The notes beneath the pieces were generated by a model that was not told the DNA's origin, made no database searches, and saw only the letters and a program-made list of their open reading frames with translations. From the NCBI RefSeq assembly GCF_900149695.1, contig NZ_LT703003.1:1054001-1118000 (forward strand): a stretch of DNA of 64,000 nucleotides, in the 5' to 3' direction. This document shows, one piece after another, positions 27,339-34,824 of the stretch (position 1 is the stretch's first letter; every line of letters starts with the position of its first letter). The translations under genes and the position numbers were made by a program. The stretch comes from Anderseniella sp. Alg231-50. Its GTDB lineage: Bacteria; Pseudomonadota; Alphaproteobacteria; Rhizobiales; Aestuariivirgaceae.

Positions 27339-29543
27339 ATGAATAACTTAGCTCAAAAGCACTTTAACGGCGTTGCGGACACCAGTGATGTCGAATTCAC
27401 AAAACTGTCGGATATCGATCTGTACCGGCGTGTTTCAAAGGGTGCCGGGACAGCTCAGATTGCCAGCGACAGTGACTGGCAGTCGCAAATCGACGCTCTG
27501 GCGCAGTCATTCCCTGATATGGCCCGTACCACATTGGTGCTCTCGGTGCTGGGGGTATACCTGTGCAGAACCTCCGAAGACCAGGAAGCGACATTCAAGC
27601 TGGTTAACGGAGTCCTGCCCGCGCAGGCAGGTATCGAATCCATCGTCCAGCTGGGCATTGAAGCCCGCGAAGCATTTGCAGGCTTTGCGAGCCGGGTGGG
27701 CGTTCAGCAAAGCATTTCTCTGGTCAGTGCCGCCGCCCACAACTATTACCACCGGGACAGTGTTTCTGACCTCATCGTGAGCATGGGATCGCTGCCGGCG
27801 GTTGATGTCGACGCAGATATTCATTTTCATGTCCACGAGGACGGACAGGTTGATATCCGTACAGCCGGCTATGTTGAACCGGAATATGCAGACCGCGTTT
27901 ACAGCCGACTGCTGACGCTTGCCGGCGATATTGCGAGAAATCCTTCCGGGCCCCTCGGACTTCATGAGGTGATGTCACCGGCCGAACGCAAAACCGTAAT
28001 CAACCAGTGGAACGAGACCAGCATCAACTACGGCTATGATGGCGGTCTTGTTGCAATGATGGAAAAGGCAGCCGAGCGTAATCCAGATCATCCGGCAATC
28101 ATCTTCAAGGACCAGGCGGTTTCCTTTGGCGAGTTCAACGGCAGGGTAAACCGCCTGGCACGCCAACTTGTCGAGGCTGGTGTCGGCAAGGATGATTTTG
28201 TCTGCATCTGCATGGAACGGAGCATCGAGATGGTGGTCGCCATCTGGGCCACGGTAAAAGCCGGCGGCGCCTATGTTCCTTTAAACACCGAGGATCCGCG
28301 ATCGCGGATTACGGAGATCATCGAAGATTGCCAGCCGAAAGCGGTGCTGACACAGCCGCACCTGGCCGATTGCCTGCCGCTGGACGCGGATGCGACCGTA
28401 ATCGGTGACGGGGCAGTCGATATAGCAGAGCGAAATGAGGACAATCTGGGCTTTGCGCCTGAACCCGATGCTCTGGCCTACATGATTTACACCTCTGGTT
28501 CGACCGGGAAACCGAAAGGCGTCACGGTGGAGCATGAAGCAATACACAACCGTGTTGTGTGGATGCACGAGGAGTACGGACTGCTCCCTGAAGACCGGGT
28601 CATGCAAAAGACCCCGTACACGTTCGATGTATCGGTCTGGGAGTTCTTCTGGTCCTTTGCCGTTGGCTCTACGCTGGTGGTTGCCGAACCAGGCGGCCAC
28701 GTGGCGATGCGCTATCTGTACACGCTGATGGACGTGCACCAGGTGACATACCTTCACTTTGTGCCCTCGATTCTGCGGCTTTTCCTGATGCTGCCGGACC
28801 TCGACAAGCTGCCGATCAAGAAGCTCTTCTGCTCAGGAGAGGCGCTCGGCTTTGACAGCGTGGAGACATTCTACCAAAAAGCCAACGCGCATGCTGAAGT
28901 CCATAATCTGTATGGACCTACGGAAGCTGCAGTGGATGTGAGCTATTATCACTGCCAGCGCAAGTCGTCAGATGGCATGATCCCGATCGGCAAGCCGGTG
29001 TCCAATACCGGCCTGTATGTTCTGGATGAGAATGGCCAGCCCTCGCCAATCGGGGTGCCCGGCGAGCTTCATATCGGCGGCATTCAACTCGCACGTGGCT
29101 ACTGGGCGCGCGAGGAACTGACCGCAGAGCGCTTTGTGACCACCGAGCTGCCAGACATCCGGTACAAGCGCCTGTACAAGACCGGTGACCTGGCCTATTT
29201 CCGCCGTGATGGTGAAATCGTCTACATGGGCCGGAATGACTTCCAGGTGAAAATCAACGGCGTGCGCATGGAACTCGGCGAGATCGAGACAGTGATCCGC
29301 AGCGACGAGAAAACCAAGGATGTTGTTGTTGTTGCTGAGGACATCAACGGAAATAAGAACCTGATTGCCTATGTTGTTTCCTCTGAACCCACTGCGGATG
29401 TCGCAGAAGCACTGAAAGCGCTGGTCGCTGAGAGCCGGCCTTCGTACTATGTGCCGCGGGAAATCCGGTTCCTTGGCGAGATGCCCCTCACGGTTTCGGG
29501 GAAGATCAACAGAAAGCTTCTTTCCGAGGTGCCTCGCCTGTAA
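27339..29543 (+). CDS. Stand-alone adenylation enzyme, predicted Ser-activating
   Basis: A 734-residue NRPS-like protein. Residues about 1-225 look like the C-terminal part of a condensation domain (DIHFHVHEDGQVDIR ... MSPAERKTVINQWNET) but lack HHxxxDG, so it should not condense. The adenylation domain follows: A3 YTSGSTGKPKG at 384, A4 FDVSVWEFF at 429, A5 NLYGPTEAAVD at 523, A10 SGKINRK with K722. No carrier domain is attached. Specificity residues D430 V431 W434 H473 F497 S499 L524 V532 D533 K722 give DVWHFSLVDK, the EntF serine code. AGGGA precedes the ATG. The free carrier at 38929 is the likely partner. Confidence 0.9.
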   Translation: MNNLAQKHFNGVADTSDVEFTKLSDIDLYRRVSKGAGTAQIASDSDWQSQIDALAQSFPDMARTTLVLSVLGVYLCRTSEDQEATFKLVNGVLPAQAGIESIVQLGIEAREAFAGFASRVGVQQSISLVSAAAHNYYHRDSVSDLIVSMGSLPAVDVDADIHFHVHEDGQVDIRTAGYVEPEYADRVYSRLLTLAGDIARNPSGPLGLHEVMSPAERKTVINQWNETSINYGYDGGLVAMMEKAAERNPDHPAIIFKDQAVSFGEFNGRVNRLARQLVEAGVGKDDFVCICMERSIEMVVAIWATVKAGGAYVPLNTEDPRSRITEIIEDCQPKAVLTQPHLADCLPLDADATVIGDGAVDIAERNEDNLGFAPEPDALAYMIYTSGSTGKPKGVTVEHEAIHNRVVWMHEEYGLLPEDRVMQKTPYTFDVSVWEFFWSFAVGSTLVVAEPGGHVAMRYLYTLMDVHQVTYLHFVPSILRLFLMLPDLDKLPIKKLFCSGEALGFDSVETFYQKANAHAEVHNLYGPTEAAVDVSYYHCQRKSSDGMIPIGKPVSNTGLYVLDENGQPSPIGVPGELHIGGIQLARGYWAREELTAERFVTTELPDIRYKRLYKTGDLAYFRRDGEIVYMGRNDFQVKINGVRMELGEIETVIRSDEKTKDVVVVAEDINGNKNLIAYVVSSEPTADVAEALKALVAESRPSYYVPREIRFLGEMPLTVSGKINRKLLSEVPRL

Positions 29544-29572
29544 CGAACGAAGTGAAAACCGACCCAGCGACG

Positions 29573-29605
29573 AAACCCGGGCCTGCCATGCAGCCCCGGG
29601 TTTTT
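29573..29605 (+). terminator. Rho-independent terminator after the adenylation gene
   Basis: AAACCCGGG at 29573-29581 pairs with CCCGGGTTT at 29595-29603, followed by T residues. It ends transcription 30 bases after the stop, so the gene is monocistronic at its 3' side. Confidence 0.87.
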
Positions 29606-29783
29606 CTTGTGAACAAATCTGCATGAACAGGATTCGGGATATGGTGCATGATTGCTGTAGCGCCCGGTGTGTCCGGACACGTTGTTGGCTACCCTGAGCG
29701 ATGTGCTGACTGTGCTGCCCGGCAGGGCGCAATGTGTTTGCAAGACAACCAGTTAAATAGAATACTGGCTTGAAAACAAAAAC

Positions 29784-31805
29784 TTATGCGGTCAAACGTC
29801 GTGCCAGAGCCGCACGCTTGCCGCTGATGTCCCGTAACATCCTGATGAGAAGATCTTCGTTACTGCAAGGCTTGCCGATCAGGTAACCCTGCATGGACTG
29901 GCATCCTTCCTGACGAAGAAATGTGATGTGCTCTTCGGTCTGCACGCCTTCAGCAATGATTTTGCAGCCCATCTGCAAACCCATGTTGATGATCGTGCGG
30001 GTGACAAGAGCTGCCTGCTCATTGCGGTTGCAATCCTCGATGAACGACCTGTCGATCTTGATCTTGTCAAACGGGAAGGCAATCAGCGTTGAAAGAGACG
30101 AGAAGCCGGTACCGAAATCATCAAGGGCAATTGAAACACCAAGATTTTTCAGGCCGCGCAAAACATGCAGCGCGCGGACCTTGTCATCAATCAGGACGCT
30201 TTCGGTCACTTCCAGCTCCAGCCGCTCTGGCTGCAGACCTGAATCGACCAGTGCCCGATGCACAACCTCAATGATATTGCTATCGCGAATTTGGACAGGA
30301 GAAACGTTTACAGCGACGGTCAGGGGTTTCGGCCAATGGGATGCGATCTTGCAGGCATTTTCCAGGACAACCTGACCCAGCTTGGTGATCAAGCCGCGTT
30401 CCTCGGCTATCGGAATGAATGTGGAAGGCGATATGATGCCAAGTTTGGGATGGGTCCATCGCGCCAGGGCTTCATGTCCTGTGATCTTGCCGGTTTCCAC
30501 ATCAGCCTGGGTCTGGAAATGGACATCTATATCTCCGGAATCAACAGCGACCCTCAGTTCCTGTCCCAGCATCCGTGCCTCACGGATTTTCCGGTCCATC
30601 TCCTCATTGAAAGCCTGGATCTGGCCGCTTGTCTGGCGTTTCGCCCGGTACATTGCCGTGTCTGCATTGGACAACAGTTCCTCGGCATTGCGGCCGTGTT
30701 GCGGATATTGGGCGACACCGATGCTGAGCCCGACCTGGAGCTCAATTCCGTCGATATGCATAACCCGTCCAACACACTCGATAAGCCGGTGTGCCAGCTC
30801 CGGTATCCGATCCTTGGCACCAGGGCCGCAGCGTTGAATTGCAACAAATTCATCTCCGCCAAGCCGGGCAAGGAAATCACCCTTGCGGCATGCCTTTTTG
30901 AACCTGCTCGTGACCTCTTTCAGAAGCACGTCGCCCGTGTGATGACCGTAGACATCATTGACTTCCTTGAACTTGTTCAGGTCAAGGATCAGCATGAAGA
31001 ATTCATAACCGTGCCGCTCTGCATTCTCGATTTCCGCTTCGATCCGTTCAACGAACGAGTTGCGGTTCGGCAAGCCGGTCAGTGAACAGTTCATCGCCAG
31101 GTGTGCTGCCTTGTTCTTGGCGGCTTCGCGTTCGCGAAGCGCTTCAATGTGCTGGGTTACATCGTGAAGCAGCAAGACCATTGCCTTGTCGGCCGTGTAA
31201 GAGACCTTTTTTTCATATACCCGGTTCCCGACGGTCAGCTTTTGCTTCTCGGCCAGCATCATTTTAAGGAAAGCCCTGGTCGATTCATCACTTCGCTTGC
31301 CGGTAGCATATTCGACGATCAGTTCGAATTCCGGATTCCAGACGCTTGGAACAAGGTTCTCGTCTACCATCACAACCCCGGCATTCACGTTTTCCAGCAC
31401 TGACTGGAATACGCGCTGGCGTTGGGTGTTGGCCAATGCATAGCGGATTGAACGGTCCAGTGTGTCAGACCGAAGGTTGATCTTGGAGATGAAGTCGGAA
31501 GCGCCCGCATTCAGCGCAGCTTCATCTGTAGACCGGTCATTCAGTCCGGTCAGCAGAATGATGGGGGTATCATCGCCGCGTTCCCGCTGCTCCTTGATGA
31601 AATCGATCCCGGTAACGCCTCCCATGCGGTAGTCGCACAGGACAATATCAGTCTTCGCCCCGCTCAGAATTTTTGCTGCTTCAGCGGGCAGGTTCGTCGA
31701 TTCGACCACGTAGCTCGACGCATCGATATCATTTATCAATTCCTGGATGAGGAAAATATCATCATCGTCGTCATCAAGGATCAAGACACGGGTCTTGTTC
31801 TTCAT
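29784..31805 (-). CDS. REC-GGDEF-EAL response regulator
   Basis: A 673-residue cytoplasmic c-di-GMP enzyme. Receiver domain 1-125 with acidic pocket and Asp58 (LCDYRMGG), a short PAS-like segment (about 140-230), GGDEF domain with intact GGDEF at 316-320, and EAL domain with EAL at 445-447, DDFGTGFSSL, KIDRSFI and AEGVQT. Both activities look possible; net direction cannot be told. ATG 31805 has AGGGG 8 bases upstream; an upstream start is poorer. It is the third gene of a signalling block on this strand, separated by a terminator from the kinase/regulator pair. Confidence 0.92.
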   Translation of the reverse strand: MKNKTRVLILDDDDDDIFLIQELINDIDASSYVVESTNLPAEAAKILSGAKTDIVLCDYRMGGVTGIDFIKEQRERGDDTPIILLTGLNDRSTDEAALNAGASDFISKINLRSDTLDRSIRYALANTQRQRVFQSVLENVNAGVVMVDENLVPSVWNPEFELIVEYATGKRSDESTRAFLKMMLAEKQKLTVGNRVYEKKVSYTADKAMVLLLHDVTQHIEALREREAAKNKAAHLAMNCSLTGLPNRNSFVERIEAEIENAERHGYEFFMLILDLNKFKEVNDVYGHHTGDVLLKEVTSRFKKACRKGDFLARLGGDEFVAIQRCGPGAKDRIPELAHRLIECVGRVMHIDGIELQVGLSIGVAQYPQHGRNAEELLSNADTAMYRAKRQTSGQIQAFNEEMDRKIREARMLGQELRVAVDSGDIDVHFQTQADVETGKITGHEALARWTHPKLGIISPSTFIPIAEERGLITKLGQVVLENACKIASHWPKPLTVAVNVSPVQIRDSNIIEVVHRALVDSGLQPERLELEVTESVLIDDKVRALHVLRGLKNLGVSIALDDFGTGFSSLSTLIAFPFDKIKIDRSFIEDCNRNEQAALVTRTIINMGLQMGCKIIAEGVQTEEHITFLRQEGCQSMQGYLIGKPCSNEDLLIRMLRDISGKRAALARRLTA

Positions 31806-32150
31806 TTCACGCCCCTTAGTTGCAAGCAGTAGGAATAGTGCGAAGACCGCATGCAATCATCGGGTGTAGCGTGAAGGCAGCTTTATTCCCTTAACGTCAG
31901 TCTGAAACCGGCTGTTTCAAGGTAACTTTCAACTGCCTTGATGAACAATGTGTTGCACCGGATGCTAAACTATTTCGTTGCCGGGAAACCAATGCACAGG
32001 AAACGCGCCCGGGCGGCACTTCGCTCAACCGGGCCGATGTTTCAGACCAAATCCATTGCAATCAAAAAGCCCCGCCATGGATTTCATGACGGGGCTTCTT
32101 GTTTCGCAGGTTTTGTCGACCTGCAGCATCTGGTTCAGGTGCATCACGCG
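31806..32150. other. 345-bp gap between signalling genes
   Basis: Holds the terminator at 32064-32098 for the upstream kinase-regulator pair and then about 250 bases that should carry the promoter and leader of the REC-GGDEF-EAL gene. No reading frame with a start site and family likeness was found. Confidence 0.5.
32064..32098 (-). terminator. Rho-independent terminator after the Rcp1-like regulator
   Basis: AAGCCCCG/CGGGGCTT 8-bp stem extended by CATG/CATG across one mismatch. On the minus strand it runs into TTTTT. It lies 52 bases after the response-regulator stop. Confidence 0.85.
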
Positions 32151-32600
32151 CTAGGCGTTTGCCGGAATTGCAACAATCTCGATCCAGTATTGTCTAAGCA
32201 CCTTCACCACATCGACAAGACGGTCAAAGGTGACCGGCTTGGTAATGAAGGAGTTTACACCCAGGTCGTATGTTTTGAGGATATCCTCTTCGGATTTTGA
32301 TGTGGTCAGCACAACAATTGGAATGTTGCGAAGCTTTGGATCTTCCCTGATTTCCTTAAGCGCCGTGCGGCCATCCTTCTTTGGCATGTTCAAGTCCAGC
32401 AAGATGATGCCGGGCAGGGGGATGTCGCCAGTATCTGCATATTGGCCCTCTTTGCGAAGGTAGTGCATCAGCTCCTCACCGTCCTTGACAAAGTCAATGG
32501 GATTCATGAGCCGGGACTCCTTGAAGGCGTCGGCAATCAGCATAAGATCGTCTTCGTCGTCATCAGCAATCAAGATTCTCACAGTGTCGTTCCTACTCAT
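32151..32600 (-). CDS. Rcp1-like single-domain response regulator
   Basis: A 149-residue receiver-only protein: ILIADDDEDD acidic pocket, phospho-Asp at about 69 in LLDLNMPKKDG, LTTSKSEED and the final SFITKPVTFD with Lys. The inserted LRKEGQYADTGDIPLPG loop is typical of cyanobacterial-phytochrome-type (Rcp1) regulators. No output domain, so it signals by contact or phosphotransfer. Its ATG overlaps the kinase stop by 4 bases (ATGA), so kinase and regulator are a pair. Confidence 0.92.
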   Translation of the reverse strand: MSRNDTVRILIADDDEDDLMLIADAFKESRLMNPIDFVKDGEELMHYLRKEGQYADTGDIPLPGIILLDLNMPKKDGRTALKEIREDPKLRNIPIVVLTTSKSEEDILKTYDLGVNSFITKPVTFDRLVDVVKVLRQYWIEIVAIPANA

Positions 32601-34582
32601 TGCAAATCCTCACTTTTTTCCTGTTCAACAGGAAGATCGATAATGAAAGTTGCTCCAACATCGGGAGTGCCGTCCGCGTCAATCACACCATTGTGGCGTT
32701 CGACGATCTTTCGGCATGTCGCCAGGCCAATACCGGTTCCCCCATACTCAAGACGGCCATGCAAACGCTGGAAGATTGTAAAGATCTGATCCTTGTATTG
32801 ATTGTCAAAGCCGATACCGTTGTCGGCCAGTTTGATGCGCCAGTATCTGACCTTGCCTTTGGCGTTGCTTTTGACCGAATGCTCTTCTGCCGAAACCCTG
32901 ATTACCGGATCCAGGTCCGGCTTCCGGAACTTCAATGCATTTGAGATGAGATTCTGGAAGAGTTGGCGCATCTGAATCGGATCGGCATCCAGTGCCGGCA
33001 ACTCACCGAACTCAATCGTGCCACCGGATTCCTGTAGCTGAATCTGCAGGTCCGATCTTACACCCTCGATAACCTCACACAGAGACACTTTCTCAAAAGG
33101 CTTCGCGTTGGTGGTCACGCGCGAATAGCCGAGCAGGTCATTGATAAGCTCACGCATCCTGAACGAGGCATTCTGCATGCGCTCAACAAACACCTTGCCT
33201 TCGTCCGGCAGGCTTTCGCCGTGCTTTTTGACCAGGCGGTCACCGAATGCCTCAATCTTGCGAAGGGGTTCCTGCAGATCGTGGGAAGCGACGTAGGCGA
33301 ATTCCTGCAGTTCCTTGTTTGAGCGGGCCAGCTTGTCATTGTAGGCGCGCAGGCGTTCTTCGTGGCGCTCAAGTTGAGTAATGTCCTGGTAAGTCGCGAT
33401 GGAGCCGCCGCCTGTCATCGGCTGGTTCATCACGGCCATCACGCGGCCATCGCGCAGGTACTGTTTGATCGTTGAGCGATGCGCCAGACGGCTTGGATTA
33501 TCGCGCGCTTTCAATGCCATTTCAGCATCTTCATCGCGGTAATTGCCCAGCGAGATACTGTATTTCATGATATCTGAGAGAAGCATGCCCGGCTTAACCT
33601 TTTCTGGCGAAAAGCCATACATTTCAAGGTATTGACGGTTGCATAAAATCAGACGCTGTTCGGAATCGAACATGCACAGGCCCTGAACCATGTTGTTAAG
33701 CGCAGTATCCAGGTGGGAACTTGTCGCGGTTAACTCGCTGGAGATATTCGCCACTTCCAGCTCGCGATTTTTCAATTCCGTGATGTCTGTGCGAATGCCG
33801 GCCGTGCCACCGTCCTCGGTGGCTTTCTCCATGATCCTGATCCAGCGGCCGTCTTCAAGCTGGCGTTCGTAGGGAACGCCGGGATTGCGATGGCGTTCCA
33901 TTTCCTGTTCGAAGATCTCTTCTTCCGACTGTCCGTCGCCCTGCAATCCTCCCCGCGAAATCCCTGTACGCAACATGGTTGCATAGTGCGCACCTGGTTT
34001 GATCAGGTCACTGATATGCGGGTTCAGCTCAACAAATTGCTGGTTGTAGACCGTCAGGCAGTCATTGGCGTCGTAGACCACGAACCCATCACCAATCGCA
34101 TCCAATGCCAACATCATCCGCGCATGGGCGAGCCGGGCGATCTGCTCCAGCGCGCTTACATCGGTGTTGCCGAGCTCGAGGTGCAAATTGTGGACGGTTT
34201 CGACAACCGAACCGTCCGGCCTCGGATTGCGGCTGATGGTAATCGTGTTGCCGTTGCGGGTCCTGAAATTGAATTTCTGCTTGCCCTGGAGCAGGCGGGA
34301 CGTTGAAGTTTTGATGGCCTGCTCGATTTCATCATGTTCAAGCGACTGACCGGACATCGATATCCTGATCAGTTCACGCAGGTTCCGGCCTTCGTGCAGT
34401 TCACGATCGTGATAGCCACACAAGTCCTTGTATTTCTGGTTGAAACTGACGAGGTTCAGATCTGGATCGAATATCGCCACACCGGCGTCGACCGCATCCA
34501 GCATCTCCCGGTCCTGCATTTTCTGCCCATCAGAATTTGCCGGCTCTGGTGCTGCCCCGGAGTTCGAAGTCTTAGATTTCAT
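32597..34582 (-). CDS. Soluble multi-PAS sensor histidine kinase
   Basis: A 661-residue kinase without TM helices. Three PAS-like regions (about 27-140, 150-270, 280-400; for instance AGVAIFDPDLNLVSFNQKYK and NNMVQGLCMFDSEQRLILCN), a HisKA domain with H-box ASHDLQEPLRKI (His about 434), and an HATPase domain with N-box ISNALKF, DNGIGFD and GTGIGLA. ATG 34582 follows GGGGA by 8 bases; a farther start at 34618 is weaker. It is transcribed divergently from the SBF/SGNH fusion gene, sharing a 242-bp control region. Confidence 0.92.
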   Translation of the reverse strand: MKSKTSNSGAAPEPANSDGQKMQDREMLDAVDAGVAIFDPDLNLVSFNQKYKDLCGYHDRELHEGRNLRELIRISMSGQSLEHDEIEQAIKTSTSRLLQGKQKFNFRTRNGNTITISRNPRPDGSVVETVHNLHLELGNTDVSALEQIARLAHARMMLALDAIGDGFVVYDANDCLTVYNQQFVELNPHISDLIKPGAHYATMLRTGISRGGLQGDGQSEEEIFEQEMERHRNPGVPYERQLEDGRWIRIMEKATEDGGTAGIRTDITELKNRELEVANISSELTATSSHLDTALNNMVQGLCMFDSEQRLILCNRQYLEMYGFSPEKVKPGMLLSDIMKYSISLGNYRDEDAEMALKARDNPSRLAHRSTIKQYLRDGRVMAVMNQPMTGGGSIATYQDITQLERHEERLRAYNDKLARSNKELQEFAYVASHDLQEPLRKIEAFGDRLVKKHGESLPDEGKVFVERMQNASFRMRELINDLLGYSRVTTNAKPFEKVSLCEVIEGVRSDLQIQLQESGGTIEFGELPALDADPIQMRQLFQNLISNALKFRKPDLDPVIRVSAEEHSVKSNAKGKVRYWRIKLADNGIGFDNQYKDQIFTIFQRLHGRLEYGGTGIGLATCRKIVERHNGVIDADGTPDVGATFIIDLPVEQEKSEDLQ

Positions 34583-34824
34583 TTTGCCAATCCCCAATTC
34601 CCGACGCTCAACTAGCACAAGGACGTTAACGCTTGGTTTGTTTCATTGCGGCGCGCTGTCCCCGAATCCACTGGCAACGTGCAGTGCATCTGTACAATGC
34701 ACTTAAGAGTTGATTCAGAAAATTACGGTACCGAAGTGCGTACCGCGGGACGGCGGAATAGAACCCAGGCGCAAAACCGGCATGGCACATGCCTGCTTGC
34801 AGCCATTTGATATTGAGTGGGCGG

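Noticed and set aside
27339-28010. Working NRPS condensation domain at the N-terminus of the adenylation enzyme
   Set aside because: The HHxxxDG motif and the N-terminal subdomain are missing; only the end of the domain is recognisable.
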